This document shows positions 48,298 through 63,300 of a stretch of DNA of 64,000 nt, piece after piece. The DNA comes from Owenia fusiformis. Its lineage: Eukaryota; Annelida; Polychaeta; Sabellida; Oweniidae. The DNA lies in the NCBI GenBank assembly GCA_903813345.2, contig CAIIXF020000005.1, positions 19,473,375 to 19,537,374 on the forward strand, written 5' to 3'. The notes below the pieces were generated by a model. The model was given only the letters and a program-made list of their open reading frames with translations. It was not told the origin of the DNA and did no database searches. Position 1 is the first letter of the stretch; each line of letters starts with the position of its first letter. The position numbers were made by a program, and so were the translations under genes.

Positions 48298-48472
48298 TAC
48301 AGTAAACCTTGCATATGTGGAACACATTTGGAACCTCAAAATAATGTTCCACTTGGTAGCTCCACTTACAGAAGTTCATTTTTACATTTTCAGATGACTG
48401 AACTTCAAACACTGTTCCACTCATGAATATGTTCGACTTACAAAGGAGTTCCACTATACAGGTTTTACTGTA
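48298..48472. mobile_element. MITE of the same family, shorter copy
   Basis: The ends TACAGTAAACCTTGCATATG plus TGGAACA and AGTTCCACTATACAGGTTTT plus ACTGTA pair as inverse copies. The inside has several further GTTCCACT words. It lies 207 bp from the previous copy. Confidence 0.65.
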
Positions 48473-51355
48473 CATATATTTTTGAATTTTATGAAATGTT
48501 CTCTCAATGATATGCATGTATATACTATAAAGCCTTCTTATATTGAGACTACCAGGAAAACTTGAAGTTAACTGAATTGTAAATCCCTCAACTTATCAGA
48601 CATGTAACTTCTTTCAGAATACATTCATAGTATAACACAGATCTAAAATGACACCATTATATATAACATTCATAGTATTGTTACATAAACATCTAGTTCT
48701 AATCTATAATTTTTACATAAACCATCATTGTTTGGAGGTATATCCTGTTGGAGAATAATAACAACAAAATAAATGCATGCTGAGAATGTATCTCTCTATG
48801 AGGAAATCACTTTTTCTGAATTGTGGCCTCAATAAGTCTTAATCCAAGAAACTCATGAACTATTTCCATCGAAGGATGTAATATTGCACATACGTTTTGA
48901 GGATATAAGAAATATTGAAAACCTTGACCTTTATCAAGCTAAATACACATTTATGCAAAACATTAAATTAAGTTAATTTAGTTCAGTTATGTCACTGTTC
49001 AACAGGGTTCTTATAGACCTGGAAATGTCATGCAGGGATATTTATTTTTCCAGCACTAAAAATGTTGAAATTGAAAAGGACCTCAATAATATCAGGAATT
49101 TTGAAATTTAAAAATGTGTTTTGGAAATATCAGAGAATTTTGAATCACTGAGCCGCTAAAGTAAAGAATTGATCAAAATATCCTGTTAAAGAAATCTATG
49201 GAGGACATTATGAGGCCATGCAAAAACAATCTGGAAATAAATATTTTTTATTTGGAAATGTCAAGGAATCTCTTTTTGAAGATTGTTCAAATACTTTCTT
49301 GATTCGAAATTCTACAAGAATCAAGGTGCGTCGAAAAACTAATATAAAATTATAGATTTCTTTGTTTGATTTATTCAAAATAGAAATGGTAATTGTAATT
49401 TCAATCATAGATTCTTACATTTTCAGCAAATATCCATCACCACTAATACTCCTTACTATATGTGAAATATTATGTCACCCGTAATTTTTGTCAGCTTTTT
49501 TATTTTAGTAAGTGCAAACTTAAAAAAGCTAAGAAAAGAAGTGTTAAATTAAACATCAAATCATTTAAAAGATAAAGGATTTGAATTAGATAAAAAAATC
49601 AGATACTAATTCAAAATCTAAAAGAAATTATTGATTTGTTTGTCTGTTTATTCTAACACAGACCTTCTTAGCTGTTTCAGTTGCTATGGTAACTCCAATA
49701 TACGATGAAGTTCATTTTTTACTGTCCAAGTCTATGTACATACTGCAATGTTTAGTGTCTTAGATAGGTAGTATTCATGCTTACAGCCTGCTGTATCAGC
49801 TAACATCTACCCAGAATGCAATAGGATTAAATTACCCACAATTCTCCATTTAGATTTACCCAAATACCAGAAGTAACATACAATATATACCATATTTACA
49901 TATATTAATGAATACCTAGAGTACAATAGTGATTGTGCAATGAGTGTGATTATATGTAGTTGTCTATATGCATATACAGATCAAGTTATACATGTATTAT
50001 AATATATAATTTGTATAGAATAGTCAAATGTTATACCTAGTAGCCCTACATTTACATGCTATATGCACACGTCCTGTATATATAAAACAAATTTAAACCA
50101 AACAAGGAAATTTAAGAAATATTAAGTTCTGAAATAAAATCCTGTTATACTTGAACAAAAGAAAACAAATCTGCTGAACATTTTTTGACTGAAGGCATTA
50201 AAATCATGTGCATCCAAATGTGCAAATAAACTAATAAATTGAATGATTAAACAATACACAAAAGTTTTATCAATACTTTTCGATAACCTCTGCTATTTTT
50301 AGTTTATTATTTCGTGTCAGAAAAAACCCTCTCTGATGCAAAGTACCTTTAGCTCCATATTATATGTACAACCGAGTTCTATGATATACAGTTCTATGCA
50401 TACAATGCTGTAAATAATTATGGATAACATATAGATAACACATAACAGACATCCCACAAACACCAAGAAGTCTCAACTTTCTCATATTTTATATACAATG
50501 TTTGGCATTGCTAAATATACCTGCCCTCGCACCTCATAGTTTTTCAAAATAAATAATTGTTAAAACATTTGTACAATATAATACACTGTCGTTTCCAGAG
50601 TTCAATATTGTTTTCTTGAATGAACATTATTGGAATAGGGGTTTATTATTTGGGGTATCCTCTATATTATGCACCCTTCTAGAAAATACAGAACAGTAAA
50701 GGCATTTACCCTTGGTCAGAGTAATTCATTCACACTGAGAAACCTCTGAGCTCAATGAGCCAATCAGAGCGTGCCTGTCTCCCCTAGAGGATGCTTCTCA
50801 ATATAGTTATGTTTACATTAGTGTGGCTCTGCAGTACTCTCTAGTTGAACACTGTTCATTAACATGATAGGTTGTTATCAGAGGGTATCATTGAGCTCAG
50901 AGTAATCTCAGTCATTTCATTTGTACATCGGGTGCAAATAAGTCAACCGCACTTATGATCCTCTGACCTGTCCAGCATATGCATCAAGAGGATCTTTAGT
51001 CCAATATTATATCATCACCAACATCAAGTTTATGACTATATACATGTACATAGGTAGCACTTTTATATACTCTACATGCACGCTATGTATCTTAATTTCA
51101 CTGCACTTTTTGGCCCATATATAGTTTGTTAACAACATGGCAAGCATTAATTTTATAAAACACATTCCTGCAAACTCCTCGTATTTGGCTCTTTTTTCTT
51201 TTCTTTATAATAATCTATGTTCATAGTCCAAGACCTCATTTGGGATCCTCCAAACAGATCTATTTGAAGATGCCATTAAGGGTCCCCTGATAAATCAAGT
51301 CATTGTGTCCATATTTCTAGACACCATTTGGGGCCCAAGAGCAGATCTAGTCTAG

Positions 51356-54300
51356 TTATATTCTGAGGCCACCTTTGGGGTCTCCCAAGCGAACCTTCTC
51401 TATGACGCTATTCACATACTCCTGGGTGTGGCCTGCTATCATATGACCTGAAATAATCACAGATTAACTTAACTCTGGCTAGATATAAGGAGCTGCGTTA
51501 ATTTAAATAACAACAGAATTTTTCATGAAACTAAAACAAGGAGACGGGTAAATACCAAGCTTTGTCATAGAATATGTTCTTTATATTCATAAAATCAGAA
51601 CATTTTAAAATAAAAAATCAATCTATATTTATTCATGTTTATTCCAACAAAATCAATTTTGCTATCGTAAATCATAAATAAAAATACATTCATTTATACT
51701 AAGAGAATAAAAGGAAATAATTATAAATTTTGAGAAGAAATTGCAATGAAGTTCATGTATTTTGATAGTATTTCAACAATTTCTTCTCTAAATCCTATCA
51801 GTGAATGTAAAAACATATTGATATAATGCCCAACTTACCCAAGTTTGCCTTGATAAGGGAGTCAAGTTTGTGAATCATGCTCTCTCTTGGGATTCTGGGA
51901 GAGGAGGGTAGGGGGTTCAAATTGTGGTCTTGTATCTCCTCCTTTATTTGAGACAGCACGAACAACAGCTTTTCTGTAACAAAAATATTATTGTATATGG
52001 TATGTATTTTTATACTTTTATTTGAAATATTAGAGTCATTCTTAATTCAGATTATTTTGATTTTCCTGTGAATCAACTTTACAAGTATTAAGTAAATTTC
52101 CTTTAAAAAGATGATTAATTGGCCTAAAGTTGACATTAAGGTCGAACTTGTAATAAATCAATTCATGACAACCTATTACACGATATTATCAATTGGATCT
52201 TATATCTTGGCAATTTTGTAAGGTGACAGAATCTTACATTTTCAGATGATATATGTTAATAGGAATATACGCAACAATAAAATGCTACTAAACCATGTAG
52301 TTATAAATATTGACTTTCAATAACATTTGTGATTTGCCTTGTTAAAACTAATGACCAATCTTGGCTAAACTTGTTAAAATCGTTAATCTTGCTCATTTAG
52401 CCATCATTGTTATCGCTATTTTAAAAAAAAATGAAAACAGAACTTACGATGCTCCTGATCGAGACCATGTAACTTCACCTTGTTAGCCTCATGATGTGCC
52501 TTCTTCTTCAGTCGACATGCCCTGGAATGTCAAATTTGTATACAATCAGTTCCTCATGTTCAACTGACTGCATGTACACAGATTAATACATTTGAATGCT
52601 TATAACTTTTTCAGATTAATCTGACACAGCAAATGAAGAAATCAGGGATTTAGGACTAGGTTTATCATTATGAACTGTATATTATACATAATAACTATGA
52701 CATCATACAATTAATGCTTTACAGCATAGTTACATGCTATGGCCTTCAATCCAGGATTGTCAGTTGCAGGTGAGCATCCAATCCATTCCAGATTAAATGT
52801 ACTTTTTTTATTTCTTAGAAAAATATGATGTTGGTAAACTAGCTGAGGGTTAAAAATGAATTTCTTGATTACCTTGAGGCTAGCTTATTTTTCTCCTTTC
52901 TTGTCTTTGGCCTTACATTGGCTGGGAGTTCACTGACAGGAGCCATATCATTAATCACTTTGTTCAACTTCTTAAGCTCATTACCAATTTGATACAGCTT
53001 CTTTGGGCTTGCACGGACATCTGTTCCATCTCCCTTTCTCGCCTTCCCAGAATGCTTCACTTTAATTCCTGCTGTTTTTTCAAGTCTTGAGAACACAGGA
53101 TCTTGGAAATTGCCAATGTCATGTGGGTCAGTATGCTGCAGCGCCATCTTTAGGGGTTTTCCTTTGGGTCCCTTTGACTGCAGATTGTACTGCCAGAAGT
53201 ATTGATTAGTGGGGCGGGGGTATAGGGGCTCATCATCATGATGCTCCTGGCTTTTCCCACTTATTATTGAATCTAGAATTAAACACCACAACAGTTTTGA
53301 ATTTGAAAACAGAAAACATTTAAAATGGAATGCCTCTATAAGTGAAACACCTCCAAATTGGAACACTTTTCAAAGTCCCAATTTCTCTTAACTCAGTGTA
53401 ATTGAAAATTTAAAAAAGTTTGTATGAAGCATGTGCTATTTTGTGAAACATCTTCACATTAGACAGATTGATTTCTCAATGAGAAATTGGGGAAGAGTTC
53501 ACTTTTCCCTTTTTTAAACATTTTTGAGTCAGTGGGAGGAAAAACAGAACTTTAGATTGGAAGGTGGATAAGCCAGTGTTTGGATAATACAGGTTTTGGA
53601 ATAACCATTTAAATAATTTAATATCAGTTTTCAAAATGTTGCCTTTTGTGACACTTGGAACTGCATATGAATTCAATACACACTCTTGTTTTAACATCTA
53701 CAGTGATGATTTACTTCACCTCACTTTCCTGTTAAAGTGCATTGACTCAAGAGAGCAAAGAAGTAAATACACATAAAATTGTGACCCTATTTAAGGCCAC
53801 ATGATAAAGAACAAGGTTAATGAAAAATGAAAATACTTGACACATAATCCAGAACTCATACAGACATAACAGTATCATATTAGGCTCTATACTTGTACAT
53901 GTATACAAAGGATGATATACCCTTCTCAAGAGCTTGGCGTCTTCTCACCTCTTCAAATTAGATAATTCTTTAATATCGCCATAAACCAGATACTTTAATT
54001 TGCTTTAATAGGAGCTGACAGTCAATTCAAATTTAAACTCCTATAAAAGCTCCATTTGAGGTCATTGAGATGTTATCAGTATCAAAACTTTGTTGTAGTC
54101 AGTCTTAGCTAGAAATCAGCCTTTGTAACATTAATCTAATTTTGCTCTTATTTTTCGATGACCACTTCCCACTTCCCTCCTGAAGCACAAGCTAGGCAGG
54201 ACACATGCCATTGCCTCACATCAAAATATTACAGAAAAATAATTATATCAAACGAAAATGTGAATTTGAATTAATTTCATCTAGATATTCTGTAGTATGG

Positions 54301-57300
54301 TATATTTTTATGTGTTTTCAGGTATAGAGTATAGTAGATTATTCTTCCCAGTGGCCTTATACTAACGCTTGTGGTGGTGGTTTGCTTTACAGAATATAGC
54401 AACAATACCTTGAGATACACGACAAATTGCACGATTCATAGCATGTGATCAGTGTTGCTTGTAGATGTAGTTTTGTAACATTAACTGATTTGCCTAGCGT
54501 AACAATCAAAGTGTGTATTCACAAGTGAACACAAGACCCGAATGAGTATTGGCAATTTATAGAAAGATATCGTCACGATTCATAGCATGTGATCAGGGTG
54601 CTCATAGATGTAGTTTTGTAACATTAACTGATTTGCCTAGTGTAACAATTAACAGTGTCCAGTATTCACACGTGAACACGAGACCCGCATGAGTATTGGT
54701 GATTTATAGAAAGATATTGTTACAGAGTATCCCCATATACATTGACTATTATGGTATACGATTAAATTGATTGGCACTAGTAATTATAGTGCTTCAGTAG
54801 CATTCATAGTGTATATTAACAGTGTTCACTATTCATGCGTGAACTGGAGACCAGAATGAGTATCAGTGATTATCGATACAGAGTATTCTCATATACATTG
54901 ACTATTATGGTGTTATAGCATTAATTGATTGGCACTAGTAGTTATTGGATGTCACAATTTGCCGTGATCATCAATTACAGTATGAACCAGACAGAATATG
55001 TACCAGAGCGACCATATAGGAGCCTAAGATACTAGCATACCAGCACAATATCATTATAGAGTGTAACATGATACATTGAGCATTATGATGGCATATGATT
55101 CAATGATCGACATATTTGAGTTATTATAGAGTGGTACAATAAACTTTGACCATTTGTACAGAAGGCCAGATTGAGCAGTCAATTAGTTGCTATAGAGTAG
55201 GATTGTGCTGAGTTAAGTAGTTGAACAAATCAAAGCCTTCATTGTACCGGAGCGACGATTAGAGTAACTGTTACCAGCAAACATTAGAATATCGCTTATA
55301 TCATTACAGGGTGTCCCAATATACATTGTCTGATTATTAACATTGATTCAGCAACATTCTGACTGATATATGCACATTTTATGGGTCATTATGTCTTAAT
55401 AAGATATTATAGCTGGAAACTTAACTCTTAATAGTATTTATGCATTCATGTGTATTCATAGCATTTTAAGTATGCAACCATTATAGGTTAACTTTAGTTC
55501 ATGAGTTATTAGAATATAGTTAAGTGTTAGGACTTGCAGAACGAAGAGTTAGTGAGTTAGTTAATTTAGATGGAAATACAGTGTTCCCACATACAGTAGG
55601 TAGTATAGGGTATTCGTTGTGAGCGATTAGGATTACTCAGTTGATTTGGTGGTACCACAAGGTTAAGTTAGGATCTCAGATAATTTGGGTAACCAGTGTC
55701 ACAGACTAGTAAAAGTAGCGAGTAACCATTACTGGTCTTTATTTGGTTTCATTACTAACCGCTTTGAGAGTTTGTGGTATAACCACCCTTTTATTGTACA
55801 TGTAATTTAGATGTATATGTTACTTTAACATTGTTTCAAAATATATTTCCATATTAAAACTACCTATATTTGTGAGTAATTACATTGGTGGCAGTAAATA
55901 TGGCAGAACCGCCCAATGACATAGATGGGGAAGGTGGTGCCAATGAGGCACTTGCAGCGGGGGATGAACCAGGCCCCGTAGTTCAGCCCCCAGCAGCACA
56001 ACAGAACAGTACTACTAGAGAATACAGAAAAGCAGTCACTCCCAGGAATTTTGATTGTAAGACAACAACCTGGGATAGCTGGCTGAAACACTTTTGCAGG
56101 GTAGCAACTGCCAATAACTGGACAGAACAGACCAAAATAGTGATGCTAAGTACTACTCTGGATGGCAAGCCTCTCGAAGAGTATGAGAGGATATTAACTG
56201 AAGATGAGGATATAGATTTTAAGACACTGACAGCTGCCATTGGTACTGAGGTGCGGCCTACAAGGAAAGCAGCAATGGAGACATATACTAAGATGCAACT
56301 AGGGTCTGATGCACCCAAGACGTTTTATTCTAAGTTGCTTGAGCAGTCCAAGTTAGTATATCCAGAGGTGTCTCAGGATGCCAGACTTATGATGATAAAG
56401 ACGCAGTTCATCCAGTCCATTCCGAGTAAGCTGTTGGAAGATATGTCCAAACAGAGTGATGTGCATTCCTTAGACAAAGAGGCTTTGCTGACATTGGCTA
56501 CCAGGGTTTGGGAGGCAACAAAGCAAAGCAAGTCAGAGGATCAAGGATCACTTATAGGAGCTGTGGGTCCTCCAGTGGTGCAACAACCTGACCAAGTTTC
56601 ACAACTTCGGGAAGAATTACTTGAATTAAAGAATCTTGTTGTATCATCACTCAAGACCCAACAGTCAACATCTGAGCCCAGGCAGAGTAATATTTCGTGT
56701 TTTCATTGTGGTAAGCCAGGGCATATAGCTCGTAATTGTTTTACTAAACAAGGAACCTCGTCAGGTGTACGATGCTATAATTGTCAAGGTATAGGCCACA
56801 TGGCTAAGGCTTGTCCATCCCCTAGTAACAGACAGAGATCGAACCAGCCAGGAACTACAGATGGGAAAGATTCATCCTCCAACAGACCAGTTAGCGGCTC
56901 CTCTAATAATGAGGTTGCTGAGGTAAAAGGATCTTCTGGTCTCATGGTAACGGTAGGAGTTGGTAACCGAGAAGGGGAAGAGCAGCGTCCAATGCAATGG
57001 CTAATTGACACAGGTGCCAAGATCTCAGTTATCGACATAAATACCTACAAACAACATCTTGAAGACATTGAGTTGAGGTCACAACCTGAGTCTTTTACAT
57101 GTGTTTCAGCAGATGGCACAGGTATCAAAGTAGCAGGACAAGTTCAGCTAACAATTACTATTGGTTCCAGGGTTCTACCCTTGCTCGCAACAGTTATCCA
57201 GGGCTCAACCAAGACAGCTTTGCTTGGACGTGATGTCTTGGATCAATTTGATACATGGTCAGTGTCCAAAAGGAATAGCGTTATCAGGCTTGATGATGAG

Positions 57301-60300
57301 TCATTGAAACTCAACCCAATATCTGAGGATAGGAATGCAGTGTGTAAAATCACCCTGGCTCGAGATGTCATCCTACCTGGGCAAAGTGAAGCATGGGTGG
57401 AAGCTAGGTTACCAATGCGTTTGAACTCCCTATCTGGGTTGTTTACCCCAAGCACTAAATTACTGTCTCGGAAACATGTAGTAGCAGCTAATGGGCTTTG
57501 TCGAGCAGATGTGTTGGGGAAATCAGTTCAAGTTAGAGTGCTTAACCCAGAGACATCTCCAAGACGACTTTATAAAGGCACCCACATGGGGGTGTTTGAT
57601 ACTACTACTATCGGTGAATATGATGCGGTACCTGATCCCTTTGGAAAGGACGGTAATGATGTCCAAATCAATGAGGTGGGTGCAACCCCACTGACATCAG
57701 AGATATTACCGAAAGATCCTTCTATGTTTTTGGAGGCATTGGCAAGATGGAGAGCTGATGTACACCATTTAGACTCGGCACAATCGGACAGACTGCTTCA
57801 CCTTCTTCAAGATTATAGGTGTGTGTTTTCTGAGGATCTTAATGACTTGGGCAAAACGGATATTATGAAACATCATATTAAATTGAAGGAAGAGAAAGTT
57901 ATCTTTCGCAGGCAGTATCGCCACAGCCCAAAGGAACTTGAGGTTATTGACCAAGAAGTTGACAGGATGTTGGCATGTGGAATAATTCAGCCGTCAATGT
58001 CGCCTCACTCATCTCCAGTGTTACTAGTTCCAAAGAGCAGTGGTAAGTGGAGGTTTTGTCATGACAGTAGATTTCTAAACAATGCAACAGAAGATCAGCA
58101 CTACCCATTAATCCGTATCGGTGATGCCATAGATCACTTGTCAAAGGCTAGAATCTTCTCCACTTTAGATGCTACGAGCGGTTACCATCAGGTCGAGTTG
58201 GATGAAACAAGCAAACCCCTTACCGCATTTTCAACAAGAAAAGGCCACTGGGAATTTAACCGCATGCCCTTTGGATTGAAGGGTGCTCCACATACCTTCC
58301 AGCGACTGATGAGTCTGATCATGCAAGGCTTAAATTACCAAGAGGTATTAGTCTACCTCGACGACATCATTGTGTATTCATCGTCCTTTGATGAACATCT
58401 GGAATCGCTTCAGCGGGTGTTCAATCGATTGAGGCAGCATGGACTCAAACTACAACCACTGAAATGCTATTTCGCCCAAAAAGCTGTTAAATATTTGGGA
58501 TATGTGGTAGATGCTGATGGAGTCCGACCAAATGAAGATGCTGTAAAGGCCATAGTTGAGATGCCAACTCCGAAGACGATAGAACAGATGTTGCGGTTTT
58601 TAGGTAAATTGAATTACTACAGGAGGTTCATAAAAGGAATGGCAGACACTGCTAAACCTTTATATGACAGCATTAAAAACAGCAGACTCCATAAAACTAA
58701 GTTACTGACACTTAATGCAGATCAACTCCAGGCAGTGGAGACCCTGAAGAAAACACTCGCATCTTATCAGGTGATGGCATACCCCTGTTTTGATAGGGAT
58801 TTTCTGGTAGACACTGATGCCTCAGCCAACTCTGTGGGGGCTTGTTTATCACAGCAAGATGGCAAAGGTCATGAAAGGCCAGTTGCCTTTGCAAGCTCAA
58901 CTCTGACCAAGGAGCAAAGGAACTATTCGACTACAGAACGAGAATGTCTGGCCATCATTTATGCTGTGAACCAGTTTCGTCAATTCTTATATGGCAAACC
59001 ATTTACTCTGAGGACTGACCACAATCCTCTGGTTTGGCTTAGGAATATCAAGGAACCTAAGGGCCGTTGGGCACGTTGGCTCATGTTGCTTGAGGAATTT
59101 CCATATACCATTGTCTATCGTAAAGGAAGTGAGCATGCAAATGCAGATTTCCTCTCAAGATTAGAGGATGAATCAGAATCCAAGACAATGAGTAAATCAG
59201 TTGGAATACAAGTTGGGGAACCAGCACAGATAAATAAATGCACCACAATTGATGTTGCTAAGCAGGGACAGAGGGAACTAAATGATCTAGCACCACAGCA
59301 GTTGAAGTTGTGCCCTACTAAGCCCATACCTGATCACCAAAATGTGAATACATGGCAGAGGGCTACATCACTCAAGGAACAACTTCTGGAAGATAATCCA
59401 ATGTTAACTCCAGATGTAACAGATAAGTCGATCAGTGAGAGCCAACATACTTCATTAAAGGATGCACTCCCTGAACTAGCTGAGGACCAGAACAATGAAA
59501 ACCATGAAGTTGGTCAAAATGAGGGTTTTGCAGATGGTCACAAGGCCCCCTTCCTTAATATGGATACTCTTAAGGAGGACCAGGAGGAGGATCCTGATAT
59601 CGGGCAGGTGTTAAAGTGGTTAAGAAGGGGAGAGCCAAGTGAGGAACAACTGAGTCAGGCATCAAGAACTTCAAGGTGGATTTATAAGCAGAAGAAGAAT
59701 CTAAAGTTATACAGACGGGTCTTATATAGAGAAGTTGAGAGAGAAAATGGATTACCAAGTATAATGCAAATAGTCCTTCCTAAATCTTGGAGAGAATTTG
59801 CATTAGGTGAACTTCATGATAATATTTTGTCAGGCCATTTCGGACCCGACCGAACTTCAGCACGTATCAGACTTAGGTACTATTGGCCAGGATTTCAACA
59901 AGATGTAGAGGATTGGTGTTCAAGCTGTGTTGAGTGTCAACAAAGAAAGTCCCCGAAAACCAAACCAAAAGCTCCACTAACTTGTATTCCAGTGAAGGGG
60001 AGACCATTTGAGGAAATTGCCATGGACTTTGTCGAATTACCACCCACGTCACGGGGTAATAAATATGCCATGGTAGTGGGTGATTACCTGACTAAATGGG
60101 TTGAGGCCTATCCCATGAAAGACATTAAAACTGAGAGAACAGCGTCACTACTGGTCCGGGAATGGATATCAAGGTTTGGTTGTCCAGTCAGTATAAATTC
60201 AGACCAGGGGTCTCAATTCGAAAGTAGACTGTTTAAAGAGCTATGCAGGGTACTTGAAACCAAGAAAAGAAGGACCACTTCATATCATCCAAAGACAGAT

Positions 60301-63300
60301 GGCATGATAGAGAGGAATAATAAAATGTTGATCAACTCTCTCTCCATATTTGCAAAAGAAAACCGTGACTGGGATCTAAAGCTACCTCTAGTCCTCTTTG
60401 CATATAGAACAAGTGTTCATAGTTCTACAGGGTTTTCGCCATTCATGCTGGCCTTTGGCAGAGAAGCTCATTTACCCATAGACTGGATGGTTGGTGAAGC
60501 TTACCCAATTGAAAGGGTCTCTGCACAATCTTGGGTGGCTACTCTTCAGAGGGATATGAGGAAGGTATTTAACTTGGCTCAAGACAACATCAGTAAATCT
60601 CAGAAGCGACAAAAGGCTCAATATGATAAGGATCTCAAAGGAACGTTCCAGAAATATGAACATGGTGACAAAGTCATGCTGTTTGACCCAACTGCACGTG
60701 GAAAAGATGGGAAGCTTCATAATCCATGGAAAGGGCCATTTAAAATCTTAAAGCGCACATCTGATGTCACATATAAGGTGGACTTAGGCAACAAAGTTAT
60801 CCATGTGAATTATGATAGGCTCAAGAAGTTTATCAGTAGAAGAAACTTCAACACCAATCAAGCTGATATTGAAAAACCCACACAAGATGGGAAAGCCAAG
60901 GGGTTGTCCATTCATTTGCATGGGTCAGATAGTGAAATTGACATTTCCAGTTCAGATGAGGAATGGGAAGATGATGTGATTATCAATAACAGAAATAACC
61001 ATGAAGGTGGAGAACAAGAGACTGTCCGAGTTACCAATCATCTCTCTAGTGAGGAAGATGATCTGTCTGGGGAGGAAGATGATACTTCTTCAGAAGCTAA
61101 CTTTCATGAGTTGTCGCAAGATGATGAGGAACAGTTTTGGGATGAAGAACAGGAACTGCCATATGGTAAATCCCAATATACTGTGAATTTTCCCAAACAC
61201 CATTGTGAGGTCAGCAATAAAAACATTTTGCCAGCAGGTAGTGAGCGCAGCTGTACTAAGCACAAATAAATTCATGGGTTAGTGTAGGTCAAGGAAGGGA
61301 GGAATGTAATATGGTATATTTTTATGTGTTTTCAGGTATAGAGTATAGTAGATTATTCTTCCCAGTGGCCTTATACTAACGCTTGTGGTGGTGGTTTGCT
61401 TTACAGAATATAGCAACAATACCTTGAGATACACGACAAATTGCACGATTCATAGCATGTGATCAGTGTTGCTTGTAGATGTAGTTTTGTAACATTAACT
61501 GATTTGCCTAGCGTAACAATCAAAGTGTGTATTCACAAGTGAACACAAGACCCGAATGAGTATTGGCAATTTATAGAAAGATATCGTCACGATTCATAGC
61601 ATGTGATCAGGGTGCTCATAGATGTAGTTTTGTAACATTAACTGATTTGCCTAGTGTAACAATTAACAGTGTCCAGTATTCACACGTGAACACGAGACCC
61701 GCATGAGTATTGGTGATTTATAGAAAGATATTGTTACAGAGTATCCCCATATACATTGACTATTATGGTATACGATTAAATTGATTGGCACTAGTAATTA
61801 TAGTGCTTCAGTAGCATTCATAGTGTATATTAACAGTGTTCACTATTCATGCGTGAACTGGAGACCAGAATGAGTATCAGTGATTATCGATACAGAGTAT
61901 TCTCATATACATTGACTATTATGGTGTTATAGCATTAATTGATTGGCACTAGTAGTTATTGGATGTCACAATTTGCCGTGATCATCAATTACAGTATGAA
62001 CCAGACAGAATATGTACCAGAGCGACCATATAGGAGCCTAAGATACTAGCATACCAGCACAATATCATTATAGAGTGTAACATGATACATTGAGCATTAT
62101 GATGGCATATGATTCAATGATCGACATATTTGAGTTATTATAGAGTGGTACAATAAACTTTGACCATTTGTACAGAAGGCCAGATTGAGCAGTCAATTAG
62201 TTGCTATAGAGTAGGATTGTGCTGAGTTAAGTAGTTGAACAAATCAAAGCCTTCATTGTACCGGAGCGACGATTAGAGTAACTGTTACCAGCAAACATTA
62301 GAATATCGCTTATATCATTACAGGGTGTCCCAATATACATTGTCTGATTATTAACATTGATTCAGCAACATTCTGACTGATATATGCACATTTTATGGGT
62401 CATTATGTCTTAATAAGATATTATAGCTGGAAACTTAACTCTTAATAGTATTTATGCATTCATGTGTATTCATAGCATTTTAAGTATGCAACCATTATAG
62501 GTTAACTTTAGTTCATGAGTTATTAGAATATAGTTAAGTGTTAGGACTTGCAGAACGAAGAGTTAGTGAGTTAGTTAATTTAGATGGAAATACAGTGTTC
62601 CCACATACAGTAGGTAGTATAGGGTATTCGTTGTGAGCGATTAGGATTACTCAGTTGATTTGCTGGTACCACAAGGTTAAGTTAGGATCTCAGATAATTT
62701 GGGTAACCAGTGTCACAGACTAGTAAAAGTAGCGAGTAACCATTACTGGTCTTTATTTGGTTTCATTACTAACCGCTTTGAGAGTTTGTGGTATAACCAC
62801 CCTTTTATTGTACATGTAATTTAGATGTATATGTTACTTTAACATTGTTTCAAAATATATTTCCATATTAAAACTACCTATATTTGTGAGTAATTACAAT
62901 TCTTTTTCAAATTTGCCTCGTCTATTTTTGGATTTTGGATTTGTTTATTTTGCCTCATCTAATTTTCTTTCCCAGCTATGTCCTCGCCCTGCCACTCATC
63001 ATATTTCTATGCACTGTATTGTCAGAGATTTCTCAGAATCCCAAAGTGCCACGAATCACAATTATCACTGTACTTAACGACATTAACGTTCATTTCAGTT
63101 GAATCATAAATAACTTTTATACATGTTTTTGTTTATATAGTATTGATAACAGTCAATGATAATTGCCCTTAAAACCTCAACCTATATAAAACAATTTATT
63201 TATTGAATCAATATTATCATACATGTCATACTTCTGTCTGTACCTTCATCATCTGAAGTATCATCAGCAACATTGATAGCCTCATCTTCATTCAGGTCAC

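Larger units (their letters stand above)
45224..51355. other. Region between convergent GLRX3 and CREBRF
   Basis: No coding exon was recognised. It contains one long-TIR element and three MITE-like elements, described separately. Much of the right part is probably CREBRF 3' UTR. Read on the minus strand, AATAAA signals cluster near 46935-46965, which would imply a 3' UTR of over 4 kb, but signals also occur closer (near 50310 and 50640). The usage cannot be decided from sequence alone. Confidence 0.5.
54291..62898 (+). mobile_element. Intact Ty3/gypsy-type LTR retrotransposon
   Basis: It is an 8608-bp element with two 1594-bp LTRs (TG...CA ends), a 4-bp target duplication ATTC on both sides (54287-54290 and 62899-62902), a primer-binding-site position directly after the 5' LTR, and a purine tract AAGGAAGGGAGGAA directly before the 3' LTR. 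One long gag-pol frame lies between. Domain order protease, reverse transcriptase, RNase H, integrase places it in Ty3/gypsy (Metaviridae). No envelope-like frame follows pol. It lies in a CREBRF intron on the opposite strand and accounts for most of that intron's 9971 bp. Confidence 0.97.
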
